Shown here piece after piece: positions 16,699-23,921 of a stretch of 64,000 nucleotides of DNA. The notes beneath the pieces are model-generated. The model saw only the letters and a program-made list of their open reading frames with translations, searched no databases and was not told the origin of the DNA. Numbering within the stretch: position 1 is the stretch's first letter; every line of letters begins with the position of its first letter. The DNA comes from Aneurinibacillus thermoaerophilus. GTDB taxonomy: Bacteria; Bacillota; Bacilli; Aneurinibacillales; Aneurinibacillaceae. The DNA is taken from the NCBI RefSeq assembly GCF_900099925.1, contig NZ_FNDE01000013.1:18848-82847 (forward strand), read 5' to 3'. A program made the position numbers and the translations under genes.

Positions 16699-17766
16699 TT
16701 AGTAAACTCCTCTCACTATTGTACTAACTACTTCTTTGTGATGGCTCCATTTTACGGGAGCGTGTTTTTCCGCCGCTTCGTATATGGTTAGTACGAGCTG
16801 AAGAGCATTACGCCCATCCCATCCGGTGACCAGCGGTTCTCTGTCTTCTCGAATCGCTCGGATCATGTCGGCGATAATATGCTGGTGACCCGGCGTACCA
16901 TACGGATCCTGCTCTACCTTTTCCATGATTTTAGCAGTCTCTTTTTCCGGTATGTCTTTAAAAATAAGGTGTTTAATCCAGTTGGCAGTCCGTCCTGAAA
17001 TGACCGCTGTTCCAGTTTCGCCGAAAATGCTAAGCGATTCTTCATAGTTTTGCGGGTACACCGTCGCGGCCGCCTCGATGATGCCAAGTGCGCCGTCTGT
17101 GAACCTCAACACAGCAACCGATACATCTTCCGCTTCGATATTGCGCAGGCGGGTCGCGTTATACGCCTGTACTTCTTCGACCGGTCCGGCAAGCCAGTAC
17201 AGCAAGTCTAGATTATGAATCGCCTGGTTCATTAATACGCCGCCATCCATCGCCTTTGTACCGCGCCATGCCGCCTGATCGTAATAACTCTGGTCGCGGT
17301 TCCAACGCACGGTGGCATTCACGTGGCTAAGCTTGCCAAACAAGCCTTTGTCGATAAGTTTTTTCAGTTCTGTCACAGCCGGGCGAAAACGGTTTGGGTG
17401 TACTACAGACAGCTTGACATTGTTTTCCGCGCACGCCTGAATGATGCGATCCGCATCTTCCAGCGTCAGTGCGATCGGTTTTTCTACAATGACATGCTTT
17501 TTCGCCGCAGCAGCCTGCACGGCCAACGGAGCGTGTAGACCGCTTGGCGTGCAAATGTTGACTACATCAAGATCCGGTTCGTTCGCCAGCATCTCTTCCA
17601 GTGAAAGATAGCCACGAACGTTATGTTTTTTCATATATTCCTGAATTCGTGCAGGGTTCGTATCACAAACCGCTGCCAGCTCCGCTTGTTCAATATTACG
17701 AATTGCTTCGATATGCTTGGTCGCAATATGACCGCATCCAACGATAGCAAATGAAATAGTAGACAT
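16699..17766 (-). CDS. Gfo/Idh/MocA oxidoreductase (WbpB-like 3-dehydrogenase)
   Basis: A 355-residue NAD-dependent oxidoreductase with N-terminal FAIVGCGHIATKHIEAI, a VIVEKPIALT motif containing the catalytic-domain lysine, and a MDGGVLMNQAIHNLDL segment. WbpB/WlbA enzymes oxidise C3 of UDP-GlcNAcA before transamination. Position directly before the WbpE- and WbpA-like genes supports that assignment. I take ATG 17766 as start, 11 nt after AAGGGTGG; an in-frame GTG at 17781 lies within that site. It is the first gene after the candidate EAR RNA. Confidence 0.85.
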   Translation of the reverse strand: MSTISFAIVGCGHIATKHIEAIRNIEQAELAAVCDTNPARIQEYMKKHNVRGYLSLEEMLANEPDLDVVNICTPSGLHAPLAVQAAAAKKHVIVEKPIALTLEDADRIIQACAENNVKLSVVHPNRFRPAVTELKKLIDKGLFGKLSHVNATVRWNRDQSYYDQAAWRGTKAMDGGVLMNQAIHNLDLLYWLAGPVEEVQAYNATRLRNIEAEDVSVAVLRFTDGALGIIEAAATVYPQNYEESLSIFGETGTAVISGRTANWIKHLIFKDIPEKETAKIMEKVEQDPYGTPGHQHIIADMIRAIREDREPLVTGWDGRNALQLVLTIYEAAEKHAPVKWSHHKEVVSTIVRGVY

Positions 17767-17878
17767 ATAAACAAAAGCCACCCTTCATCCAAGAGATAAA
17801 ATAAATTGAATGATTTCGGGATTGGTTATATAATAGTAAGAAGTAACATTTTGATAAAAAGATAGAATAGGTGAATTA

Positions 17879-18005
17879 TGGGCATTCAACCCGACCTCAC
17901 ACCATACCCTCGACGATAAAACGTCTAAGGCATTGTTGCATGCCCACAGCATGGCCGAGTGCCTGCAGTGATAAAGGTGCAGCAGACTGTTACCTTGGCC
18001 CCGGC
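17879..18005 (-). ncRNA. Candidate eps-associated (EAR/epsC-type) structured RNA
   Basis: A GC-rich, strongly self-complementary 127-nt stretch begins right after the CpsB stop codon, while the next 100 nt are AT-rich. Visible pairings on the RNA (minus) strand are GGCC 17997-18000 with 17953-17956; a hairpin joining 17978-17984 and 17960-17967 (UGC UGCA with one bulge); UGGGCAU 17940-17946 with AUGCCCA 17879-17885; and nested inside that AUGCCUU/AGGGUAU (17927-17933 with 17904-17910) and GACG/CGUC. EAR elements are known to sit after the kinase/regulatory genes of Bacillales eps operons and to drive processive antitermination. Position and structure fit; I could not test the covariance model. 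Confidence 0.45.
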
Positions 18006-18007
18006 AT

Positions 18008-18796
18008 TTAGAAGAGGCCGAAAAATTTTTTTCTTTTCTTTTTTGGTTCAAACGAGCGCGGCGGGGGCGCTATAATATCTTTTCCCGCAAGAACGAGACA
18101 GGCATTTTCCCGAAAGAAATGCGTGTACTGTTCTCCGATATTTCTATTAATCCATTCATAAGCCGCTTGCAGCGCGAATCCTCTTTTCGTTACATGGTGT
18201 GCGTCTGAAGCAATAAAGTGAATTAAATCGTGTTCAATAAGTTTGCGGGAAATGTTTTGTAAACGGCTGCCAAATTGACCGATGACGCTGGCTGCCGTCA
18301 ACTGGGCAAACGCGCCTTCTTCCACCATGCGATGCAGGATAATGGGACGTTCGCATATTTCCTGATTTCGTTCTGGATGCGCAATAATGGGAAGATAACC
18401 TTCTACCTGCATATCAAACAACAGGCGGTACGTATAAGCTGGAACATGATCACATGGCAGTTCAATCAATACATACAACTGTGTTTCATTCATTGTTAAC
18501 AACGTACGTTCTGCCGCCCGAAAATCCCGAAGAATGTCGCCATATAAATGCAGCTCCATTCCCGGAAAAATTGTGAGCGGAATCACATGTTCTTTCAATA
18601 AGCGATTCGCTTCATCCGTTTTCTGCAAAATCAAGGGAGCAGGGTTTTCATATTTTCCATCCTTATGGTGTGGCGTAGCGATCACATGCGTAATGCCATT
18701 CTGCACAGCATCTTTTGCCAGCGCCAGTGTATCCTCCGGACACTGCGCCCCATCATCCAGCCCCCATAAGATATGATTGTGAATGTCTACATTCAT
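18008..18796 (-). CDS. PHP-type tyrosine-protein phosphatase (CpsB/CapC/YwqE-like)
   Basis: A 262-residue PHP-domain phosphatase. Metal-binding motifs are visible at the start (DIHNHILWGLDDG), at ATPHHKDGKY, at IIAHPERN and at IASDAHH. This family dephosphorylates the C-terminal tyrosines of the partner capsule kinase, resetting polymer-length control in the cytoplasm. It lies 35 nt after the kinase gene and ends with a Lys-rich tail (PKKKRKKFFGLF). The next element is the structured RNA. Confidence 0.92.
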   Translation of the reverse strand: MNVDIHNHILWGLDDGAQCPEDTLALAKDAVQNGITHVIATPHHKDGKYENPAPLILQKTDEANRLLKEHVIPLTIFPGMELHLYGDILRDFRAAERTLLTMNETQLYVLIELPCDHVPAYTYRLLFDMQVEGYLPIIAHPERNQEICERPIILHRMVEEGAFAQLTAASVIGQFGSRLQNISRKLIEHDLIHFIASDAHHVTKRGFALQAAYEWINRNIGEQYTHFFRENACLVLAGKDIIAPPPRSFEPKKKRKKFFGLF

Positions 18797-18831
18797 TCTG
18801 TTTTTCCCTTCCCTATCTAAACCTTTTTCTG

Positions 18832-19518
18832 CTAGTTCTTGTAATAATAGTAGTAATTGTTATGTTTTATTTGCTTATTATTAAGCACGACACCAAGCAG
18901 GCGCGCGTTTGTATGCTCAAGCTGCTGCTTGGCCCTAGCGGCCAGGTCACGGTTCGTTTTGCCCGCGTTGACAACCAGAATGCATCCGTCCACTAGTCTG
19001 GAAAGAATCGCTGCGTCTGCAACCGCAATGACCGGTGGTGTATCAAGAATGATCGCTTCAAATTGGCTATGCAATTCTTTTAATGCCAGCTTCATCTTCT
19101 TTGATCCTAATAATTCGGCAGGATTCGGCGGAATGGGGCCTGCTGTCATAATAGCAAGGTTCTCAATTCCGGTTTCTTGCACAGCATCTCGTAGCTGGAT
19201 CTGACCTGCTAAGTATGTAGTCAGGCCCCGACGGTTCGGCACCTGAAAAATATGATGACCGGCTGGCTTCCGTAAGTCTGCATCTATGTATAGAGTGCGC
19301 TTAGCTGCCTGCGCCATCACCACAGCCAGATTGGTGGCAGTGGTTGATTTCCCTTCTGCCGGACCCGTGCTCGTAATTAAAATTGTTTTGATTTCTTCGT
19401 CTACACTCGCAAATTGAATGTTTGTACGTAACGTACGATATGCCTCTGCTATCTGCGATTTCGGGTTCCAGTAAGCAATTAATTTTTCATATCGCTTTTT
19501 ATCAATTGCTGTATTCAT
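18832..19518 (-). CDS. BY-type tyrosine kinase (CpsD/CapB/EpsB/YwqD-like)
   Basis: A 228-residue cytoplasmic bacterial tyrosine kinase: an RTLRTNIQF activation region, Walker A GPAEGKST (residues 52-59), Walker A' LYIDADLRKP, Walker B AIILDTPP and a C-terminal tyrosine cluster of five consecutive Tyr at 222-226. It needs a Wzz-type activator, here encoded immediately upstream with a 4-nt overlap (ATGA). Cyclic phosphorylation of the tyrosine tail, reversed by the phosphatase encoded downstream, controls polysaccharide assembly. Confidence 0.94.
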   Translation of the reverse strand: MNTAIDKKRYEKLIAYWNPKSQIAEAYRTLRTNIQFASVDEEIKTILITSTGPAEGKSTTATNLAVVMAQAAKRTLYIDADLRKPAGHHIFQVPNRRGLTTYLAGQIQLRDAVQETGIENLAIMTAGPIPPNPAELLGSKKMKLALKELHSQFEAIILDTPPVIAVADAAILSRLVDGCILVVNAGKTNRDLAARAKQQLEHTNARLLGVVLNNKQIKHNNYYYYYKN

Positions 19519-20279
19519 CTGTTCTCACCTGCCGCTGCCATCCTAACTTTCTTTTCCTCTTTCAGCCTCGTGTGCTTCGCGCCGTTCTTTGCATCAATGA
19601 CGGCAATCGTACCAAGCACAGGTAATCCGAGATGTTTTTCGACATCTTCTTCCGTTTTCAACGTATTGTCCATATATTCAAGCAAGAAAGCAAGGCCGAC
19701 AGAAAGCATGGAGCTAATGGCCAAAGCAATCGCAACATTGACCAGAAGTTTTGGCTTTACTGGCGTGGCTCTCTCATCTGCCTTTGCTTTAGTAAGTACC
19801 TGAACGTTGTCCACTTTCATTAGCTTCACAATTTCCGAATTGAATGTCTGCGCTACTGTATTGGCGATAAGTGCCGCTCTTCGCTGGTTCGTATCTTCAG
19901 CCACAATAGAAATAATCTGTGAGTTTTTGACTGCGGAAACCTTAATCTGTTCAGTTAAGCTGGCTACTTTATCCGGTTCCCCCAGCTTTTGCGCTACAAT
20001 TTCCATGATCCGCGGGCTTTTAATGATTACGCTATACGTTTCTATCAATTGCAGATTAGACTCAATTTCTGACATCGAAATGATTCCTGTCTTGTCTCCA
20101 TCCTGTGATTTGTTTACAAGCAGTTCCGTTTTTGCCTCATACACAGGGGTCATCAGAAATTTGGTAACCCCCGCGCTGACTCCCACAACTCCCAGCGTAA
20201 TCAGAACAACCATCCAAAGTCGTTTGCGAAGAATAGTGACCATTTCTCTAATATTGAGCGTTTCTTCTTGCAATGACAT
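19515..20279 (-). CDS. Wzz/YveK-type kinase activator and chain-length protein (first copy)
   Basis: A 254-residue membrane protein with two helices (about residues 18-38 and 175-197) around an extracytoplasmic domain and a cytoplasmic tail ending in basic residues. This is the CapA/EpsA/YwqC pattern: membrane adaptor that activates the BY-kinase encoded next. AGAGG lies 9 nt before ATG 20279. It is the first gene of the polysaccharide operon and is preceded by an unusually long (672-nt) AT-rich noncoding region. Paralogous to the Wzz protein at 4109-4891. Confidence 0.92.
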   Translation of the reverse strand: MSLQEETLNIREMVTILRKRLWMVVLITLGVVGVSAGVTKFLMTPVYEAKTELLVNKSQDGDKTGIISMSEIESNLQLIETYSVIIKSPRIMEIVAQKLGEPDKVASLTEQIKVSAVKNSQIISIVAEDTNQRRAALIANTVAQTFNSEIVKLMKVDNVQVLTKAKADERATPVKPKLLVNVAIALAISSMLSVGLAFLLEYMDNTLKTEEDVEKHLGLPVLGTIAVIDAKNGAKHTRLKEEKKVRMAAAGENR

Positions 20280-20364
20280 CCTCCAGTTCCTCTCTCAGAT
20301 TTTCAATTTTTGTCGATGGCCTTCACGTAAATCAATATATAACAAGGTTTCGAAATGAAAAATG

Positions 20365-20379
20365 ATACAAAAATTGTAT
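20365..20379. promoter_or_regulatory. Short inverted repeat upstream of the polysaccharide operon
   Basis: A perfect 6-bp inverted repeat ATACAA/TTGTAT with a 3-bp spacer lies about 85 bp upstream of the first wzz start. It could be an operator for a dimeric regulator, but no known consensus is matched. Confidence 0.3.
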
Positions 20380-20760
20380 TTTATTACGCTATTCTTGGTT
20401 AATTCATACCAACTTACTATTTTGAATTTTCAGTTTTAAACTTTACAATGTCACTTTTTTTAGAAGGTTTCATTATTTTTCTGTGATCAATTTATTAAAA
20501 GTATATGAAAAACATTATCATTTCGATTTTCATTTTTTCTCACTCTTTTCCTTATATATCAAGCGTTTCAGCCATTTTAATGCAAAGAGGTATGAAGTAA
20601 AAAATAATAATTCCTTCTTTTTTCCTTGACAATAAAATTTCTATGAATTTTCACCCAGATCAATCATATCTTTTTTTGTAGTAAATTATATGTCTTCCTA
20701 TCAAACCCGCCTATTTTTCGAGTTTTTTCGTCATTTTTAAATAAGAAAATCTCGCGGACA

Positions 20761-20807
20761 TTGTCGGTCTTTCTCTCCTTCCGTGCCACACGCTCCACAT
20801 GAAAAAA
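20761..20807. repeat. Intergenic repeat copy A (47 bp)
   Basis: It matches 42 of 47 positions of the sequence at 32669-32715, including the uninterrupted 22-mer that starts CCACACGCTCCACATG and ends in six A. Both copies lie in the same orientation, downstream of an intrinsic terminator and upstream of the next operon. Function unknown. Confidence 0.75.
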
Positions 20808-20859
20808 AGAAAACATTTGGAACACACCTCGCAAGTTTTTCCTCACTTACTTATGAAAA

Positions 20860-20903
20860 GAAAGCATATGTTGCTTTATTACTGTAAAGTAACATATGCT
20901 TTC
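20860..20903. repeat. 44-bp near-perfect palindrome
   Basis: Two 19-nt arms (20860-20878 and 20885-20903) are complementary except for one position that becomes a G-U pair in one RNA orientation; the loop is 6 nt. On the minus strand it is followed by TTTTC. It may act as a second terminator behind the alaT terminator or be a small palindromic repeat. Confidence 0.7.
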
Positions 20904-20910
20904 TTACTAC

Positions 20911-20938
20911 AAAAAAAGAGAGGCATTCATAGCCTCTC
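20911..20938 (-). terminator. Intrinsic terminator after alaT
   Basis: GAGAGGC/GCCTCTC stem (20918-20924 with 20932-20938), 7-nt loop, then seven T on the minus strand. It lies 13 nt after the aminotransferase stop codon. Confidence 0.88.
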
Positions 20939-20951
20939 AATCTATGAATAT

Positions 20952-22130
20952 TTATTTGTATACCCGCAAAAAAGCATCCATACGATCGATAGCCACTTCC
21001 AGATTTTCGAGCGATGTAGCATACGAGCAACGGATGTGCGTCGCTCCACCTTCGCCGAATACATGACCTGGAACGACCGCCACCTTCTGCTCAAGAATCA
21101 GTTTTTCCGCGAACTCTTCCGCCGTCATACCGGTGGAAGCGATAGAAGGAAACGCATAAAAAGCGCCCTCCGGTTTGTGGCAGGGCAAGCCAATTTGCTC
21201 AAATGCCTTTACGACGTAATTGCGGCGTTGCCGGTAGCTCTCAACCATTCGCTTTTTCGCTTCCATACCGTGGCGCAGCGATTCAAGCGCCGCCACCTGT
21301 CCCATAATCGGGGCGCACAACATCGTATATTGATGAATTTTTACCATAGCCTGGATGATATCTTCCGGTCCCGCAGCGTATCCAATACGCCAGCCAGTCA
21401 TCGCAAACGCTTTGGAAAATCCTGATAGCAAAATCGTACGCTCTTTCATTCCCGGCAGCGATGCAAAGCTCGTATGGCTTGTATCGTATGTCAGTTCCGC
21501 GTAAATCTCGTCGGAGATTACGATTAAGTCATGGCGTTTGACCACTTCCGCAAGCTTTGCCAGTTCTTCTTTCTTCATAATGGAACCGGTCGGATTGTTC
21601 GGAAAGCAAAAAATGATCGCCTTGGTTCTGTCTGTCACCTTTTCTTCAATATGCTGGGGCGTTAATTTAAACTGCTGTTCAATGGATGTCTGCACCGCCA
21701 CGGGCACGCCACCCGCCAAGCGCACGACCGGATCATACGATACATAGCACGGCTCCACCACTAATACCTCATCGCCAGGATCAAGAATCGCACGCAGCGC
21801 CAGATCAATTCCTTCACTCGCTCCGACTGTAACCACAACCTCTTTGTCCGGGCTGTAATGGACATCAAAAGCAGCAGCAAGATATTTGCAAATCTCTTCC
21901 CGCAGCTCATACAGACCGCTATTAGACGTGTACGCGGTATAACCTTTTTCAAGCGAAGCGATCGCTGCTTCCCTTGTATTCCATGGCGTCACAAAGTCCG
22001 GCTCTCCTACCCCAAGCGAGATAACGCCTTCCATAGAAGACGCCAGTTCGAAAAACCGGCGGATGCCGGATGGCGGAATCAATTGGATCGTACGTGACAA
22101 TCTACGGTTGGCAACCTGCATCGTACTCAT
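20952..22130 (-). CDS. alaT: Class I/II PLP aminotransferase (AlaT/YugH-like)
   Basis: A 392-residue fold-type I aminotransferase: PPSGIRRFFELA and ISLGVGEPDF at the N-terminus, IIFCFPNNPTGS, VISDEIYAELTYD and the PLP lysine in LLSGFSKAFAMTGWRIGY. This matches the Bacillus AlaT/PatA group, which transaminates alanine or related amino acids with pyruvate/2-oxoglutarate. It overlaps the stop of the Lrp-type regulator gene by 4 nt, the arrangement seen for yugG-yugH (alaR-alaT) in Bacillus. The alanine specificity is inferred from that synteny and pattern. Confidence 0.85.
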   Translation of the reverse strand: MSTMQVANRRLSRTIQLIPPSGIRRFFELASSMEGVISLGVGEPDFVTPWNTREAAIASLEKGYTAYTSNSGLYELREEICKYLAAAFDVHYSPDKEVVVTVGASEGIDLALRAILDPGDEVLVVEPCYVSYDPVVRLAGGVPVAVQTSIEQQFKLTPQHIEEKVTDRTKAIIFCFPNNPTGSIMKKEELAKLAEVVKRHDLIVISDEIYAELTYDTSHTSFASLPGMKERTILLSGFSKAFAMTGWRIGYAAGPEDIIQAMVKIHQYTMLCAPIMGQVAALESLRHGMEAKKRMVESYRQRRNYVVKAFEQIGLPCHKPEGAFYAFPSIASTGMTAEEFAEKLILEQKVAVVPGHVFGEGGATHIRCSYATSLENLEVAIDRMDAFLRVYK

Positions 22131-22624
22131 GGCGTCACAACCATCCTTTTGTCATCCTCGGGCTGTTCTAAAATTACGCCGTCATGCTTATATTTTTTAA
22201 GAATAAAGTGCGTTGTGGTCGAAATGACAGAATCCAAAGCAGACAATTTCTCCGATACAAACTGCGCAACCTGACGCATCGTTTTTCCTTCAATAACGAC
22301 CGACAAATCGTAAGCACCGGACATCAAGTATACGGACTGCACTTCTGGAAAACGGTAGATTCGCTCCGCTACATCGTCAAATCCGACATCGCGTTTCGGC
22401 GTTACCTTTACGTCAATCATCGCAGTCACCAGGTCATTTTCATCGACTTTTTCCCAGTTTACAATTGCCGGATACTTAATAATGACTTTCTCTTTCTCCA
22501 GCTTGGCAATCGTTTCTTTTACGTCTTCCACCGTCGTATCCAGCATCGTAGCGATAGTTTCTGCGGAACGGCGGCTGTTCTCCTCCAAGATGTGCAGCAA
22601 TTCGCGCTGTTTCTCTCTCTCCAT
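22127..22624 (-). CDS. alaR: Lrp/AsnC-family regulator (AlaR/YugG-like)
   Basis: A 165-residue regulator with an N-terminal winged helix-turn-helix (LLHILEENSRRSAETIATML) and a C-terminal AsnC/RAM ligand-binding domain (VQSVYLMSGAYDLSVVIEG). I use ATG 22624, 10 nt after AAAGG; in-frame ATGs at 22630 and 22645 are less well placed. Cotranscribed with the aminotransferase, it probably responds to alanine or another amino acid and controls the operon. The C-terminal tail (residues about 145-165) is charged and extends beyond the core domain. Confidence 0.85.
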   Translation of the reverse strand: MEREKQRELLHILEENSRRSAETIATMLDTTVEDVKETIAKLEKEKVIIKYPAIVNWEKVDENDLVTAMIDVKVTPKRDVGFDDVAERIYRFPEVQSVYLMSGAYDLSVVIEGKTMRQVAQFVSEKLSALDSVISTTTHFILKKYKHDGVILEQPEDDKRMVVTP

Positions 22625-22760
22625 ATTCATCCAACCTTTCTGCATAAACTTACTTTATTATTTTATCCAACAGCGCAGCTCGAAGCTTCTCTTTATCCTT
22701 ATCCGGCTTCAGACCGCAAAGTTCTCCCCTGACTTATAATAATTTTTAAATAATTCCTAT

Positions 22761-22794
22761 CAAAAAAAAGAAAAGTGTTCTTTTATCCGAACAC
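22761..22794 (-). terminator. Terminator overlapping the end of the EpuA-type gene
   Basis: GTGTTC/GAACAC stem (22775-22780 with 22789-22794) followed on the minus strand by TTTTC and eight T. The 5' arm contains the last codons of the upstream gene. Confidence 0.75.
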
Positions 22795-23058
22795 AAGATC
22801 ATACATGTGCTTCCATGTTTTTATATCAAACACTTCAAAGGCGTTGCCGTCGCCCAGAATGCTGTATCCCGTAATTAAGCCCGCCAACAGAGCGATAAAT
22901 AAGAGAAAAGGCACAAGTGTAATTTTGAGAAGTAGCGGCATGCTTTCCCTTCTCTTTGCTCTTTTTTTCCGGGATGCTCTATTTTTCCGTGGATACTCCC
23001 GGGCGGCCGCCGCAGCTGAAACTGCGGAGCTAGACGGCTGTTTATGTTGTTCTGGCAT
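22783..23058 (-). CDS. EpuA-family small membrane protein (annotated as RNA polymerase subunit beta-like)
   Basis: A 91-residue protein with an Ala/Arg/Lys-rich N-terminal half, one membrane helix (KITLVPFLLFIALLAGLITGY) and a C-terminal GYSILGDGNAFEVFDIKTW segment. That tail is the signature of the EpuA family (Pfam DNA-directed RNA polymerase subunit beta, EpuA), a misleading name: family members are short single-pass membrane proteins of unclear role. It starts 4 nt after flhP and closes the flagellar-gene unit; its last codons are part of the terminator. Confidence 0.8.
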   Translation of the reverse strand: MPEQHKQPSSSAVSAAAAAREYPRKNRASRKKRAKRRESMPLLLKITLVPFLLFIALLAGLITGYSILGDGNAFEVFDIKTWKHMYDLVFG

Positions 23059-23062
23059 CTTA

Positions 23063-23911
23063 TCAACCTCTAAAAATTCGATTAGTAATATCCATCATCT
23101 GATCGTTGTATGAAAGCGCCCGCGCGTTAAATTGGAGCGCCCGCTGCGCCTCAATAAGCGAAGTCATCTCTTTACGCAGATCGACGTTGGACATTTCAAG
23201 GCCGCCCTGGCGAACCGCTAGGCCCGCTTGCAGCGTCATGCCCGCCGGGTTGCTCAGCCGCGCGTATTCGTTAAGCTCCGCCCCAGCCGGTATTGCATAG
23301 TAATTCTCTCCGACCCGTTCTAGTATATTCGGGTTCTGCACCGTGTATACCCCGAGGCGCGGTCCCTCCTGCTCCATACCGTTCAAACGATATGTAATCC
23401 GTCCATCCGCCTTCACTGTAAAATGCGTAGCGCCGACGGGAATACGGATCGGCTGGGGATCGCCGCCATCATCCATTACGAAATCGCCGGAGCCGGTTAC
23501 CAACTGAAGCCAGTTTCCTGACGGTATAAGCTTAAAATTGCCGTCCCGGGTGAAAAGCGCCTGAGCACCGTTGGGCGACAACCGCTGTACGCGGAAAAAC
23601 GCCTCTTCCCCCTCAAGGTACAAATCAGTAGGCACATCCGTCTTCTTGATGGCTCCTGAAGCAAAGTTGGTTTGCAGCATCGCTTCTTTCGTTCCGAATC
23701 CCGGTCGGGTGCCAAACGGCGTTAAGCGGCTAGGCTCATATCGCGCGTAAGGCTGATTGTTCAATCGACGAACCAAGAGCGTTTCAAACGTCGTATCCTG
23801 GCTCTTGAACCCCACAGTATCGGAATTAGCCAAATTATTCGCAATTGTATCAATGCGCAGCTGCGTCGCCCGCATGGCGGAAGCAGAGTTAATCATAGAA
23901 TGGTTCATCAC
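23063..23911 (-). CDS. flhP: Flagellar rod/basal-body protein FlhP
   Basis: A 282-residue FlgF/FlgG-type rod protein. The N-terminus has the flagellar rod motif ATQLRIDTIANNLANSDTVGFK and the C-terminus the matching LEMSNVDLRKEMTSLIEAQRALQFNARALS helix. Such proteins are exported by the flagellar type III system and build the rod of the basal body. It lies 10 nt after flhO; the pair downstream of mbl is conserved in Bacillus. Confidence 0.93.
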   Translation of the reverse strand: MMNHSMINSASAMRATQLRIDTIANNLANSDTVGFKSQDTTFETLLVRRLNNQPYARYEPSRLTPFGTRPGFGTKEAMLQTNFASGAIKKTDVPTDLYLEGEEAFFRVQRLSPNGAQALFTRDGNFKLIPSGNWLQLVTGSGDFVMDDGGDPQPIRIPVGATHFTVKADGRITYRLNGMEQEGPRLGVYTVQNPNILERVGENYYAIPAGAELNEYARLSNPAGMTLQAGLAVRQGGLEMSNVDLRKEMTSLIEAQRALQFNARALSYNDQMMDITNRIFRG

Positions 23912-23921
23912 TTACACCTTC

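Larger units (their letters stand above)
20280..20951. other. 672-nt AT-rich intergenic region upstream of the polysaccharide operon
   Basis: No convincing gene lies here. From high to low coordinates it holds the alaT-side terminator (20911-20938), a 44-bp palindrome (20860-20903), one copy of a 47-bp intergenic repeat (20761-20807) and about 450 nt of very AT-rich sequence. A short inverted repeat, ATACAA-AAA-TTGTAT, sits at 20365-20379 about 85 nt before the first wzz gene. I did not find a good sigma-A promoter for the operon on the minus strand. An open frame at 20664-20846 lacks coding support. Confidence 0.6.

Noticed and set aside
17785..18051. Minus-strand open frame of 88 codons after cpsB
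   Set aside because: Overlaps the cpsB 3' end in another frame and lies over the structured RNA; the Cys/His-rich translation looks random.
20664..20846. Minus-strand 60-codon frame containing repeat copy A
   Set aside because: No ribosome site; the equivalent frame in repeat copy B has no start codon, so the shared sequence is probably not coding.
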